This document shows, piece by piece, positions 12,247 through 27,245 of a DNA stretch of 64,000 nucleotides. The notes under the pieces are model-generated. The model did not search any database. It was given only the letters and a program-made list of their open reading frames with translations, and was not told the origin of the DNA. How positions within the stretch are numbered: the stretch's first letter is position 1; every line of letters begins with the position of its first letter. This stretch comes from Otis tarda. Lineage: Eukaryota > Chordata > Aves > Otidiformes > Otididae. The DNA is taken from positions 24,034,871-24,098,870 of the forward strand of contig CM048557.1 of assembly GCA_026413225.1 (NCBI GenBank), in the 5' to 3' direction. The translations under genes were made by a program, and so were the position numbers.

Positions 12247-15200
12247 TTTGTATGAATTTTGACCTTTTTTTGTTTGACAGTTGTTGCAATGACTATTATA
12301 AAAAGAAAGCTAAGAAAACATCACTGCCATCTACAATTGGAGATTTACTTGTTTCTGGCTATAAATGGTTCCTGACTGTACACCAGAAGTAAAGTAACAT
12401 TTCCGTGCAATTGTAAATTCCTCAGCTATGGGGTACAAGGAAAAGGGGAGGTAGGATCCTAGGGTTATGAGGCATCTTGCTCAAGGTTGAGTTTTAGTAT
12501 CAGTATATAGACGAAGCACTTAATTCTCTCCACATACTGTATTGAGAGTGGAGGCATACTGCTACCCTTGGACTGCAAAAAAATCCCTAGGACAGAGCAG
12601 GCCTGAATGCTGCTTTACTGAGAGTCTAGGCCAAAGTACAGCAGATGCATTGAGTCTTTACTAAATACTGAGTGAGCTTTGAATTTGATTGCGCAGGAAT
12701 TCACTCATTCAAATTCACACATTTTGCAGCCAGTATAATTCTTTTGTACAAAAGGTGTAAAATCTATAGATGTAACAGGAGAAAAAGAATAAAATACTTT
12801 GAGATTTTAGTTAATATTAGTCTAATCTTGGAGACTAGCAGATATGTATTCATTTTGCATTTATAAAAGGCACACACTGGACACAGTGACATAATTTACT
12901 TAACTGAAAAACAGACTTAGCATAAAGAACATGCCAAGCCTTGTCCTCTCACTATGTTACCTCTGGTACAGGGAGAAGGTGGAAATGATATATAAGATTT
13001 GCACCATGTATTGAATGTGAGGATTAACACACTCAAGGTTCCTTGGACCAATTAGAAAAGCTAATTCCAGCTTTTCTGGAATTTTCTGGAGTCCAGTTAG
13101 TGACTCTAAAGCAGGATACTTACCAATTTCCACGTACTTTCTCAGGATTAACGCATAGACTTACTCTGTCGCTATGTAGGAAAGAAGCAAATAAATTATG
13201 CTTCAGTGAAATTGGTCTGGAATAAGCAAAACATGAGCAAGAGCCAGAACATACCTTGTTTTCCACTTGCAATTCAAGACTACAGGCCCTCAAACTTTAC
13301 AGTCCATGGAATATCTTTCTGCATTATCTGTATCTCTGCATTAGTTGTCTCTAGAGACGCTTATAAATGTGATATATGAGCTCATAAGGTGGCTGCCTCA
13401 GATTCTGTGCAGCTTAGGATCAGTGGAAATGTTGCATAAAGCAGACGTAACAAGAATTTGGCAGTCACCTGCATGTGAATAAGTTTTAAAATGAAGGTCT
13501 GAGGTGTAAAGTAGAACAAAGTTATTAGATCATATTCTCCAGCTTCGTGAGTTCTCTGTCCCTGTAACCTTCAGCCCTCAGATTGCTGAACTGCATGAAG
13601 AGCAGTGCTTCCATAAGGCAAAACAAAATCTTCTAATACAAAGACAATGCATGCAGGTTATTTCAGCATAACTAAATTTAACACAACAGAGCATGTTGGC
13701 AAACACAGAACACCAGCTGTCAGCACTCAGAACTGACATGGCTATTCTTTGTTCACTTAATTATCTAGGTTGGTTCACTGCTTTATTGCAGTCTAATTAT
13801 AGTAGAAGTTACACGATCACTTCTCTCACTGATCATTTTGCTCTATGGATCAAGTCTTACTTTCAAAAGCAAAATTCTCTGATTTGTATAAATTTGGAGC
13901 TTTAGGTTACAGAGATGAGCACTAGGACTAATCTCATCTTAGTTCATAATTTTAATGTCAGAAGTTTTTATTTTTTTACTCTTAAGATTGTCACTTGCTT
14001 TCAGATAAACAGTATTATATGTCATCGAAGTGCAAATTACATCTTAGACTGCCTCCTAGAGCTCTGAATGCTCTGAAATACTTAGATTCTGGGAAGCAAG
14101 AGATGTTGTAATTTTTTTTTTTTTTTTAGTGTAGGATCTATGTAGCTCCATACACAGCAGTCACAAAAGGGGGAGCTTCAAAACACTTGTCTAAGAGTTT
14201 GGTCACAACTGGCATTGTATGTAACAGGTTCTGGAAAGTTTTGAGTCAGTAAACTCAAATGTGTTTTTGTGTTATCAATAGGCAACCCAGCCCCACATTC
14301 TTCTGTTCCTACTGAGAAGCAATGGAAATTCCATCAGAGACTCTACTAATGAAGTAAGATAATAGCAAGTGCTACTTCTGAATAAAAAGCAAGTTCTCAC
14401 AAAAGCCAGCTGTATCCACATACTTTGTATGGAGAGTCCTGTCATACATGTTGGTCACATGGAACCATTATATGGAAAGATACAGATTTTTCTTAGGTTC
14501 TTTGGGCTTTAAGTAATTACTCTGCAGATTCACATTTCTGCTATTTTGTGTGGATTTCAAAACAGTACTGATTATGTTATTTAGTCTGGGAAGTACTGGG
14601 AAGTAAAAGAAATGGGAATATACTGTGTCATTACTTCAAAGAAAAGTACTTACAGAACATTTTCTAAAATAATTATAAAAATCTAAATGTTCAACAGAAA
14701 GATTACTGCTTGTGTCTGGTTTTGCACATGCAATGCCACTGAGGCATCGTGAAAGCTTGTATTTGTCCTTAATAATCTAAGAAAAGGCTTTACTCCATAA
14801 CTTCTCTCTAATGCGGCACTGCATCACACATCAAGTTTTTATCTCTCCAATTCATAATATAAAAGTCCATTTATAGCACAGAATAATGGGCATATTTTAT
14901 TTTCAATTAAGATTACTCATCTGTTCACACCCACTAAGATTTCTACAGTGCTTTTAATTTGTCATTTCTTACTTTAATGCACCCAGTTTAATCACAGTAG
15001 CACCAGGAATCAGATCATTGTAACCAGACCTGTACTGAACTAATCTAGTCTTCTCGGGAGGAAAAAAAAAGAAAGTGTAAGAGAATATTTTAAACTCAAA
15101 GTACTTGGGCTTTTCTTTTTACAACATTACTTACCATCTCCCATTTTATTTCAGAACTGCTTAAAACAATGAGGCTGACACACCAGTTTGACTACCCTGT

Positions 15201-17404
15201 CTTCAGAAAAATGTTAACTCTCTGTCCAGAACTGTACTACATTGAGATAGGTAGTACAAAGAGGAAGAGTTGATTTGGTGTAATCAACAACAAGAACAAA
15301 AGGAATACCAAAAAGGTAGTGTCCTTTTTAATCTCAGCTCAGGACTAGTCTGTTAAAATTCCTTAGAATGGTGATATTTTATTTCACACTTATGCACATT
15401 TCAAAAGCACCAGCGAAATTTTTAAATATCTGTGTACTTCTGTGCAAGAGACCCAGATTCAGGGACTACAGAAGATCAGGACTGAGGTGTTCTGACAAAG
15501 CTGCCTCACGAGTATAGGAAAATTATTCTAGAAAGTACTCCAAGCCAAGTCAAAATGCTATCTTGAAATAGTAGAGAACTACAGATAAGAATTACTACTG
15601 CTTGTGATATACAGGAGAGGTGAAGGAGTGTGAGTCCTGACATTGCAAATTCATGAAGTGTTAGGACAGCAGTGAATCACAGTAACAGCTGAAGGATCCT
15701 CTCACAATTTTCTGCTATGAAGGCATTTCCAAGACTGAAATGTCATGGTTGAAATATACCATTTTAGAAGTAAACACTATTTAGGGTTACAACTTTGCTG
15801 CTTTTTCAATTAGCTCCAAATCTTTCACTCAAGGAAACACAGGGCATAGGCTTGTTTTCCTGGTAAGAGTTTTTTGCACCAAATAGTAGAGATTTATTCA
15901 TACTGGCTGCAAATGCTAGAGGCATTTTCAGCTCTATAGTGCAACAATGCAGCTCATCAATTAAAGTTTTTACAGCTAGTAAATATATATATATATTTGT
16001 TACCAGAAAAAAAAATATTGCTGGCATACAGGTAGTTGAACTTATTTTATTTCCTAAGTGTGTACTTCTAAACTCAAGTTGGCATCAATATTGTGGTCAC
16101 TTGGCAAGCTTTCTTATCAAGCAGCTAGTCAGCAAGAAATTCAATCAGTAGAGAAATAAGAGATCCCAAAGGTCATTTTCCAAAGTGAATGTTTTAAGAT
16201 GTGAATAAAGGGCCTGTGAGTTGCTTTGTTTATTGTCATGAATAACATCTTAACTGTCTAGAGTCCTTCAGGGAAGTCCCAGGCAAGGTGCACAGAGCAG
16301 GGAAATGCTTGACTGTATGTGTAGCCCCTGTATCTGTAGCCCCTTCAAATGGAGTCAATGTAAACAAGCACAATGTTCAGGATCTGACACTAACGAGAGT
16401 AAAAATAACCACTGAAGAACAGAAAGGTCATTGTAAACTGGCATGGGATGATACGTAGATGTCCAGCAGGAGTGAAACTGTTTGTGAAAACTTAATACCA
16501 ATACCTGCTTTACATATATGCATTTCTGTTGGAGAAAGTCCTAGCAAAGAAAGAAGGGGAAGGACCAACATGCATCAGCAACATGTCTCAAAGGCACATA
16601 AATAAAATTTCAGGAAGTGTTTCAAGCCAAAACCAAAATTCAGTGTTAGAGGAAGAGTTGAATACAATAAAAGCTGAGGTATGCCACAAGACGAAGAAAT
16701 GTCTAGCCTTAAATATTTTCAGAAGCCAGAGATAAAGCAATACGCACAATACTGCAGCTCATGTCAGGAAATAAGATACAAGTGCAAATAAGCGGTTTTC
16801 ATTAGAAGGAACTGCACTGTCTTTTTCTTACAGGCTTTGTGGCACTGGTTGCTTGCTATATATCAGCTTGTTGCTGTACTGGCAACAAGGATTCTCCTAT
16901 CAAGCCCAGGCAGCCTTCATTAGTTATGGTAATGAGTGACTTAGTTCTTTTGCTCGTCTCTTCTTAATTTCAAATGCTACTGTATAGGAACTGATATGCT
17001 TCTTTCTGTAAAGCAACTGTAATTTTCTGCCCAGCTTGAAATATTTTTTTCTTGTTCATCTGAAATAGATGAAATTAATCTCAATTTTTTTTTTTCTTGC
17101 AAGTGCTCTACAAATAGAAATATATTTACAGATAAAAGGTATTGCAGGAATATTGACACACAAATCTGTCACCCTTACAAATAGTTATCACTAGCAATAT
17201 ACAAAATATCCATATGAGTCCTCGGATTATTTGTGTACAGATTTTTGGAAGATTCCGGGGAACCCTACAGTAGATATGTAAGTGAATGATCTTTCAGATA
17301 TTTTGTAAAAATATGCCCATCTTTTTAGCAAATTTATGTTAGGAGACATTTTTTTAATCTCCTTTCCTACAAGGAAGGTAGAGCCATCACAGTCTTTTGT
17401 AGCT
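12247..17404. other. Unique AT-rich intergenic sequence
   Basis: No gene or repeat family recognised. Contains ordinary poly-T and poly-A runs (a T run at about 14110-14128) and a short (AT)n stretch near 15981-15996. Small open frames at 13693-13905 and 16529-16735 have no recognisable domain. Confidence 0.6.
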
Positions 17405-17500
17405 TATATACACTATATACACTTATAAGAGTGTATAAGAGTGTATATAAGAGCTTCGCAGTGTACATAAGAGTGTATATAAGAGCTTATATACACTCTT
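17405..17500. repeat. TATA-rich tandem/inverted repeat ending in a perfect palindrome
   Basis: A degenerate array of GTGTATATAAGAG-type units covers this segment in both orientations. It ends in a perfect inverted repeat: AAGAGTGTATATAAG at 17469-17483, a 2-nt spacer, and its exact complement at 17486-17500. Such AT-rich palindromes can extrude as cruciforms and are often polymorphic. It looks like local slippage and inversion rather than a transposon. Confidence 0.85.
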
Positions 17501-19320
17501 CCTGCACTCCAAGACCACCATTATTCTTACAAAGCAGTTGAGACTTGAAGCCTTCAGAGATACTGTGGAAAGGGAAATCTTATCTAAATACCACAGGAAA
17601 GATCTTTTCTAGAGAAAAAAATAAATGGGATGAGGAAACAAACTACGATTCATAAAGAGATATCCAACACTGTAGAAATCAAAGGACTTTAGAAGGAAGA
17701 AAAAGAGCTAGAAAATAAGAATAATGTTAGTTGCATAAATTTGAATAATTAAATTCAAGACAATTCAGTGTTCTACAGTAAATTGATCCTTCTAAACTAA
17801 CTCTGCTTCAGGTTGGAGCACACTGGTAATGTTATGGGAATCAGGGAGGGAGTCCATTCAGTGTTAAATAATACTATGAATAAAGAGAACTTGATTCTGC
17901 AGAATTATCAATCTGACCTTTTCACACAGCATTAAATTAATTAAATAACAAGACCAAAGCATTTCTCTGTCTGAATTACACCATTTTTTCCCTGAAAGTG
18001 AGAGAATCTAATTATGCTCACATATGTAAGAGGCTCCTGTAAAAAGCAAAATCTGTTAATCAGTTAATCAGGCCACACTTCAATAGAACCTTTAATGGTG
18101 TGCATCCAGGGGTGCTTCACCAAAAGGCACATTAGAAATTCAATTAATTATTAATTATTTTAATAAATCACTTGTAAACTAGAATTTAAAGGAGCTATAC
18201 ATTTGCTAACATAACAAATTAACATATTAACATGGGTATGGGAACTCCAAAGATAGGATGAACTGCAGCTGAAAACATCACAAATAGATGAGACTGTAGG
18301 TTGGTTTAATCTGAATCTACAAAAATTTTGAAAGCTACCGAATTTTGAAGATCCTAATAGAAATCTAAACCTGCAGGTCAAACAGGAGGAAGTAAGTATA
18401 ACATACTCACCATGCAAACTTCCTAGTGGTTACCAGCATGCTAGATATTTTCTAAGTGCTGAAACTTATAATAAGGAGTTTAATGGATCTGAAAAAGAAA
18501 AGCATACTCTAGGATTGAAGCTAAGTAGGTCACGTCATATGTGCTGTGATATGAACGCAGACTGAAGTCAGGTACAGGAGTGAACATCAAAAAACTCTTG
18601 CATTTTCCATTCCAGGTACCTAATAACTGTGGTATATTGGAACACTCAAAATGTGAAGCTGCTGCGGTACCAAATTTCTGCGCAGGACTAATGCAGAGAT
18701 TTCAATGGTGCCTAAAGAATTAAGAACAATTTGTTTTTATGTAAGTGTAGTGTATTGTCTTCACTGTCATTTAAAGAACCATTTTTAGGCTTTCTGTTTC
18801 TTCAATACTTGTAGTTTACTAGGAGCTTTGTTCAGCTTATATGAAGGGAAAAGAAAATATGTAAACTACAGTCTCCCTAATCCTTGAACTACTGAGAGAT
18901 CTGTATAGTCAAGGCAATAAATGTCATACAATATCATTGCTTATATGAGAAAGGAAAGAATTTTACTATGCATAGTACTCGGCTATCATCAACTTTCTGT
19001 CTTTTGGTTACGTTTCCTTCCCCAACAGCATACAGTTTCACTCCTGTCAGCCCTCCTTCTACCCCTCAATGACTGCTCACCCTTTCCAAGAGAGTAAACA
19101 CTTGCAAATGGCTTTTACACCTTCCCATTTCTCTATTTTGTCTGATAAGCAAGTGAAAGCCTCCCTAGGCATGTGACCAGACTTTCAGAAAACAGAAAAG
19201 GATGACTTAGGAAATGTGACACCATCTTTGATGGGAAAACACATAGAAAGCAGAAGTAAAGGAAGTGAGTGGAAGTTGGGACAACTTTGTATTTAGCTCT
19301 ATGTCCACACATAGAGCCCT
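17501..19320. other. Unique AT-rich intergenic sequence
   Basis: No recognised feature. The open frame 18160-18417 on the minus strand has no domain I know. Confidence 0.55.
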
Positions 19321-20029
19321 AGAATCATAGAATGGTTAGTGTTGGAAGGCCTTTAAAGGTCTTCTAGTCCAAGCCCCCTGCAAGGACAAGGGACATCTCC
19401 AACTAGATCAGGTTGCTCAGAACCCCATACAACATGGCCTGGAATATCTCTAGGGATGGGGCATCTACCACCTCTCTGGGCAACCTGTTCCAGTGTTCCA
19501 CCACTCTCATTGTAAAAAATATTTTCTTTATGTCTAGCCTGAGTCTACCCTCTTTCAGTTTAGAACAATTACCCCTTGTCCTATCACAATAGGCCCTGCT
19601 GAAGAGTGTCTCCCTGTCTTTCTTATAAGCCCCCTTTAGGTACTGGAAGACCACTATAAGGGCTCCCCAGAGCCTTTTCTTCTCCAGGCTGAACAACCTC
19701 AACCTTTTCAGCCTGTCCTTGTAGGAGAGGTGCTCCAGCCCTGTGATCATCTTTGTGACCCTCCTCTGAATACGCTCCAGCAAGTCTATTTTGTTCTTAT
19801 AACTGGAGGCTCCAGAGCTGGACCCAGTACTTCAGGTGGAGTCTCACCAGAGCAGAACAGAGTAGGAGAATCACTCCCCCTTAACCTACTGGCCACGCTT
19901 CCTTTGATGCAGCCCAGGATGTGTTTGGCTTTCTGGGCTGCAAGTGCACATTGCTGGCTCATGCTGAGCTTCTCATCCACCAGCACCCCAAAGTCCTTCT
20001 CCTCAGGGCTGCTTGCAATCCAATTCCCT
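19321..20029 (-). mobile_element. CR1 LINE, 3' 0.7 kb, minus strand
   Basis: Opens on the plus strand with the reversed CR1 tail and 3' UTR (AGAATCATAGAATGGTTAG). Minus translation gives [40 protein letters not shown] and RGLEHLS-like ITGLEHLSYKDRLKRLRLFS in one frame (19403-19783). The upstream part, [20 protein letters not shown], is in another frame. 5'-truncated at about 20029 and inactive. The long open C-terminal piece suggests a fairly recent insertion. Confidence 0.94.
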
Positions 20030-23000
20030 CTGTTAATACTTCTTATCTAAAAGGTTTTCAAGTGGAAAATTTTTAGAACAGTTAATATGAAAATGTCAGT
20101 GTGTCATCTTCTCTGTAGACTAAAGTGAAAAACCATATATTGCCCCACAATTGTTCTATTGTTTCTGGAGAATATTTTCCCAAAATAGATTTTTTTTTCT
20201 GGCTGTGTAATTTTCTAACATGATATACTACTGTGCTCAACAGAAAGATTACAACTAATTACCAGAGTAATTTTCTTATTGTAATAAGTCTGCTGCCCCT
20301 CGGTTGCATGTGAAACATATTTACTCTTTCTGTTTGTATTCATCTGATATATTTTGGGTTTTACTGAGTGACAGGAGTGAATCAAAGATTCTTAAACTCC
20401 ACTTTACTTGTTTTTTAGATTTTTATCACCAAAATTACTCCTGCAATACAAAGTGGAAAACTGGAGTGACTTATGACCAAAAATCAGGAATGAGTAGCAG
20501 ATTTTGTTGAAACAAACAATAGGTGTAGAATTCATGGGGTACTGGTGCTGGCCTGTGAGACAATTGTTGCACTGCTGGAATGACTCAGGAACTCAAGGGT
20601 AAGAAAAGAAAAGGCAAAATGCTTTTAACTATAGAAAGAAAACAGATCTGGGGAAATCAGAAAGCAAGTTCCATTCGGAATTTATCTTGCCCAGATGGAA
20701 GATGCTAAGGAAGAACCTGTCTAAGAAGTCTTGAGGATTTCCATAGCCTTGTTTACAGGGCCATTTAAAGGTTCGGTTTACCTCAGGTAATGCTTTTTTC
20801 AATTGGAAATTGGAAAAAGCACTGATGTTTTAAATTTATCACATTGCTTTGCACTCATCAAAGGTGGTGTTACATCACACTGTCATTTGCACAATACAAA
20901 TGCCACCATTTTCAAAGACTTTTTCAGAAGCATACATGTACTTCTGTAAATGTGAGTCTAGCCCCAAAATCTGTAGTAAGAGTGGTCATTTACCACTCTA
21001 TGCATTCAAACTTGGAGCTAATGCTTATAATAAGAACCAGACTTCGTAACATATATGTTATATCAAAGCACAAAGGCATTCAACAGTACTGCTCAAAAAC
21101 AAGAGCTAGTCAAGTTTGCTCTTTCCTAGGCCAGTTCTGTCAAAGTTTCAACACCTGATAAACTGTGATGAACAAAGCATCCCTAATGGAAGATGTAAAA
21201 ACTCTGACCTCTCACCAATCTTCTGTGAGTTCTCTAATTTACTGTTCTCAGCCTATACTAGTTCGTAAGTGACATAATCAGCAGTTGCTAAACTGCAGTT
21301 CTAATAAGTTGTCAGTGCTTGTAGCAAATTCTCTGCCATGCTTTACATACTTTTGTGACATTCAGTAGTTTTATTATTTATCATTAGTATTCATTTATTA
21401 GTAGTAGTATTTACTCCACCTTAGTCATGTAGTCAGTGGGAAGCTCTGAACTTCTTACTTAGGTCAATATTTATTATAAAATAGTTTGATAGCTATTTGA
21501 GAAAGGGCTGGAATTTGCCTGCTGTTGGGACCAATACTCTAACTACAGGGAAAACAGCAATAACAAAACACAGATTGACAAGTGCCATGTCTATACAGTG
21601 GGTCTTGGGACCATACAAACACCAATATCACTTCCCTATTGTTAACGGCTAACAGATTTTTTTTCATATTGCCTTACGTCTCTGTCGAAGGTTGCCTACC
21701 TTCAGCTGAGTGTCTAGCACTCTGCAGTTTGTCTCTATCAGAAAGTAATCTGCAGGTATTATCTCTACGCAGCAGTAAAGACTTCTTTCTCCCATAAGAA
21801 ATAGTAATAATGTTGCAAAATTACTATTTTCACTCAAACAGAAAATACGACTTAGATAAAATTAAAAATTTCAAATTTTTACTTTTTCATTAGATAGCTG
21901 AAATTACTTTGAGGTGGTTTACAGTATTATTATTCTCTATTGATGTAAATCCATAGACTCATATTCTTTATTGCTTTATTTCTGGAAAGATTAAAGTAAC
22001 TTCTTTTTCTTTTTCTACTAGAGATACACTTTCCTCTTCTGTCAGATAAAAGCAGAGGTCCAACTCATCACATAGAAGCTTACAGATTGATTTCACTCGC
22101 ATCCCTGCATGTGAAAGAGTCATTGGAATTTACATTCACACTGAACTCTAATGGTGGCAAGCCGTAACTTTCATTTCAGATTTCCCTCTATGAATAATAT
22201 TAGCCATAAACTAATGTCTTTGAATATTAAGCACATTTGTAATGAGTTAGAAACGTGCACACATATGCACATACGGATCTATATGCTGAGAGAGGGGAAA
22301 ACATTGTTTAGGAGGCTAAAGGAATAAATTGCACTTTTCTCCCTTTACAAGTTGAGTTGTAAATATCAGATAACTTCTATTGGGCAAGAAGAGTCTCAGA
22401 AGATGCTGTTAAAATAACATATAGAATAGCACTGTGTAGCAGATACCAAAGGGGACAGAAATAATGAATAAACAAACATCTCCAAAAGTAACTCAAAATA
22501 AATTCTAATTATAGGTAATATATGGTATGCGTTAGAATCACACTACCTGCAATACCAAAGGAACAGATAGCAATAAACAGAAAATCATGCTTGAAGCCAT
22601 CTATTGTGCATTACTTCACTCATTGTAAGGTCATTTCTCTAGAAAACAATCAGGAAAAAAAATTTTGTCCCCGGAGTGGCAGCAAAATAAAAGGCATTTT
22701 GATTTTCTTACTTCTAAGGCACTACTTACAAGCAAAGCAAACAAAGATTAGAAAAACACAGTCAATAGGTACTTCCTTACTCAGAAACAACAGATAGCCC
22801 AAAGTGCAATGTTGCTGCATCATTGCTATAATTTCCTTCTTGTGCTTCAAGAATTTTATTTCTTGTCATTCAACTGTGGAAATTGCTTATCTTGCTTGTC
22901 ACAGAAATTCAGTGAGTATTAAGAGTATACTCTAGTAGGTATTACCTGAAATATAGAAACAAATCTCCTTGATTCTGCCTTGTCCATGCTACCTTCAAAC

Positions 23001-26000
23001 CAGATACCTTTCCCTCAAGGCAAAAAATAATACTTGCAATAAAAAGTGCCTATAATTCTGTAAAAAGACTAATTCTTTTTTATTCCACCTCCACTTTATG
23101 TGTGGGGAAAAGAAAATCCCTTCAGAAGGGCATAACTAGTATAAAATCAATGAACTATAAAGCTGGATTTGTTTTTGTAGTTTATCACTGAATGTGAGAA
23201 CACAGATTCACAATCTATTTCTTATTTTGCAGGCATAATAAAGTCCTTGACAGTCAACAAGAAATTATTGAAGATTGCTCACCTCTTTTAAAAATATATA
23301 TCAGTTTGTAAGACTAAACTAACTTCAGTAGTCACTAAATGTCAAAGGCAATTATTTTATTTTGTTTAAATTACTAAAGCTCCACAACTTTCTAATAGGA
23401 AATAATTCAATCACTGTACAAGACTTCATTACCTAATCCTTTGGCTAACTGATATTTTTCCAATTTTTTCTTAGCTGAAGTTGTCATTCCGATGTGTGTT
23501 CTGCACCACTAGAAGCAAAATAACAAAATTTTCAAAAGTCATCTTAATAAAATGTTAAAAATGAAAGGAGGAAGAAACAGGGAGTGCACTTTAACTAACC
23601 ACAGGAAAAAAGTGAGGCAAAGGTGAGGAAGGATCTCTCCAAACAGGGCTATTACACAGTGTGCTTTTCAGGAATTTGATCTTATGGTGCAGATTTTCCA
23701 GAAGGGAAAAAAAAAAAAAAAAAAGGAAGTGCATATTAAAAAAAAAAAAAGTGTTTTCGACTAACAGTGATAATGAAAGTTTATGAAAACTAGAACTTTT
23801 TGAAGTCAGTAGTGAAAAATCAGTTGAGCTGAACTCCAATCTAGATCTGTCTAGATCTGAGTAATCTATACCAGCACAATCTTGATTACTTAATGCCATT
23901 TAATTCAATGAACTTTTTTATGATTAATTTTTCACTCATCTAAGACATATTGAAATTGAGTAAGTGACTGAAACACATTTTGCTTTTGACTATGCTGGTG
24001 TAAATCAAGATTAACTTTAGAGAAGTCAGCATCAAATTTATGAAGTTGCTATTAACAGCAGAATCCTTTACATTTGCTGCCATCATTACTCATTTAAAGT
24101 TTCTATGTCATTTACATGCAGAGCTGAGATGCTAGGAAGATATTCATCACCCTCTTTCTATTATTAAATATTTACCTTTGCAGAGCATTCCAGATGAGTA
24201 TTATGGACAGTACACGGTTGAATTAAAATCCTTTATAATGAGAAGGAAATGTTTAATCCCCTAAAAAGTTTAATGTCATCTATCATTTATTGTAAAAATA
24301 CATTACACATTTAAGTTCAATCATATTATTTTCCATTTTTTGTGAGTCCTAAAAAAATCTTCTACTGTTCTGTGAGGCTGTAATCAACCTGATACAAATG
24401 TTTATGGAAAAAAACATTCACAAGGAAATTTCTGTACAGTTCTGTGTAGTTCAAGACTGTCCGTATCCTTTAAAGTATGAAGACAGAAAATTGAAGGTCT
24501 ATGTGGGGTCATTTAACTTGGGCTCCTTCTTTGACAGGTGACTTCCTTGTGGCTTCTCATTTGTAAACAATTTAAGTTCTATGTTTAAATCACCTATATT
24601 GTTTTCTCTGTTTCTCCTTTCCAGACATAAGAAAGCCTCATTCCAACTTTCTTATGGGCTAAGTGCACTCCTAGCCAGTTTATCTTCATTTATTCTAGTG
24701 CTGAAATTGTCCTTAAGGTTAAAAGCTTTCTTAATCTCTGATGTTTATTTTGAGACATTCATGGTGAGCAATCATCTCTCCTCTCAGCTTTAGTTTTATT
24801 AGAATAAACACCATACTCTTCAGGTCCTTAAAAGATGCTCTCCATTCTCTTGATCATTTATTGGCTCTTGTCTTTACCTGCTTTTCTTTCAATTTAGCAG
24901 TCATTGACACTTGCTCTGGATGCATACTTATTATTTGTACCATGTTATCAATACTTCTCTGCTGGTTCTGAAACTGCTTTGCCTGCTACAGTCTGCAAGC
25001 ATATGTGATTTTTCAATAGCTGCTTCACCTTGACAGGTTACAGTCTTTTCTAACTGCATTCCCCCATGTTGGAATACATATTGTGGAGCAATCTAACCTG
25101 AATATGATTAAAAATTAATAGGTCTGAAGCTGTATTAGCATGTGTCTAAATGACTTACATAATATATGAAACTGTTAAGCAACTTCTTTGCAGTAGAACA
25201 ATAATGTACCTAAATAAAGTTGTTTAATTATCGCAGTCTGAGAAAAACAATACAAAAAGAAAAAAAAACAAATGCTCAGCAAATTTGGCACAGCATGCAG
25301 TGTCCAGCTTCAGACAAAACTTACAGTGGATTTGCTTTATGATTTAAAAAAAAAAAATTTATGACATTGCTTTTGTCAGCATGGTTTCAGCACTTCTGTT
25401 AGCTACAGTGCTTTGGATCAAAGTACAGCAACACTTTTAAATAATGAACTGTTATCTTTAAAGGAAGCTTGGGAAATTCATGTTGATTTTCATTGTCTCA
25501 AGTATTGTTCACGTCAGGAGATTTTTTATCACTCAGAAATCTATTTAAAACCTTGTGTTAATGTCCCACTGTGTGTAATCTTGTTACGGCTCTCAGTCTA
25601 TGCTGAGAGATGAGCAGATCCTGCAGAGCAAAACAGTTGGTGCTGAGGACTCAGCATCCACAGTGACATTACAATCAGAGTTTACTTTGGACCAACTCTA
25701 ACCTTGTCCCAGGAACTGAGCATCCATCAGCAGCTGGAGTTAATAATTTTCCCCGGGAGAACATCTGTTGATAGAATTTACTCTGAAACTGGGACCGACT
25801 GAAAGACTGTCTTCACAATCACGTTCATGATCTAAATTGAAATGACAGGGTAGATATGCTTAAGTGAAGTCTGTACTGGAGATCTCTATGTTACAGAGAC
25901 ACTATCTGCTTTCAGTAACAGCAGTAGATATAAAGCGATGCCCAGATTGCATTGTGCAACAAAGTGATGAGCAAGTCGCTATTGAGGAAGTGTAAAACAA

Positions 26001-27149
26001 GAAAGCTTGACACCTTGCAGCCATGACATTCTGCCCTCTAAGAACACATTACTATCAGTTACCATCAGTACAGAATGATGAAATATATATCAAAAGCCAG
26101 AGAAAGAGCACACAGAGTTTATTCACAATACATTTGAGGCCGAAATTTCAGCTAGAATTTTGCCTACCTTCCTAAGGGAAATGAAATTGTGACAGCTAAG
26201 GAGTTGATCCCAACATCTGAGTCAATCATACCTGTAGTGGCTCAGGAATTAAATAACAAAATCCAAATCCTTCCTGAGTAGGAATTGTATGTATCTTCTT
26301 TACAATGTCAAGTATGTTATTGGTTTTCAGTGATAGAAATCCTTTGGTTTCCAATAAAAATTCTTCCCACCTTACCTGTAGTTTCAAAATGCAATATATT
26401 ACGATACCTTAGAACGACAAGCACATACTCCAAAAGAGCATGACATGCTGAAAAATACATGCTGCTCTTGGGACAGCTTTAATATTGTGCTGCCATAGGG
26501 GTTAATGGGCAAACAAGATCAACTCCAGTGAGCTGCACAGGAAAACCTGCTCTTTCTTCTCCACAATACAAACCCCAGTGAAACTTAGATGACGAATATT
26601 GATTGGCTCTAATATCTATTAGTTAAAGCATCTGCCATATGTACTGTAGAAACACTGGTATGACCTTCTTTGAATTGATTAAAGATACCACTGACTCAAA
26701 GAGCTCAGGATCTATATCCTTTTGCCTTACATTTGCAGAAGAAAACAGACTTTCCTAGGGAGCTGTAAAGCAGGCAAGCCAGGAGACAGGCTTCCCCTTA
26801 CAAAGTATTTATTTAACTTAAATCTGGAGTTAAAGTAAGGTTAATTATTACTATGCCAGCATTTTTCTTATGTGTAGCTACACAAACAGATTGTGCTGTT
26901 TAATTGCACTATATCTAATGTATTAAGAGATTATATAATAGAGGAACATGGGAGTTTCCTAACTTTTTCATACAATGGCTGTTATCTCAGGAGAGACTGT
27001 CTTATGTATAGATTCATATATTTATATTTGTGTGTGTGTGTGTATGTACTTACAGTGTTTGTGTGTATACATACACATAGACATTTGTATTCACAATGTA
27101 GAGGAACTCAGTATAACAGGGGTTTTTTTACCTTATTTCAACTTGAACT
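20030..27149. other. Unique AT-rich intergenic sequence
   Basis: No gene or RNA recognised. Notable low-complexity items are an A run at 23707-23724, a second A run at about 23739-23750, a GCTTTTTTCAAT/ATTGGAAAAAGC mini-hairpin near 20791-20821, a 10-bp tandem duplication of CTAGATCTGT at 23841-23860 and a short TG run at 27029-27045. Open frames are under 110 codons and without domains. Confidence 0.55.
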
Positions 27150-27245
27150 AAGCATACATACTGTCTAGTCACTGACTTACTCTCCAGTTCACTTCACCTC
27201 CCAAACCTCAGCTTGTCTGTCTGTAAAACTGCATTGCAGATAGAC
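27150..27245 (+). repeat. Possible MIR-like SINE relic
   Basis: The stretch CACTTCACCTCCCAAACCTC followed by AGCTTGTCTGTCTGTAAAAC resembles the well-conserved 3' half of MIR (CACTTAACCTCTCTGTGCCTCAG...CATCTGTAAAATG), as I recall the consensus. Only about 60 bp align convincingly. MIR-type SINEs are old amniote repeats that survive at low copy in birds. Confidence 0.35.

Noticed and set aside
27029-27080. TG/CA stretch as a Z-DNA or CRISPR-like repeat
   Set aside because: It is a short interrupted dinucleotide microsatellite; no spacers or repeat units.
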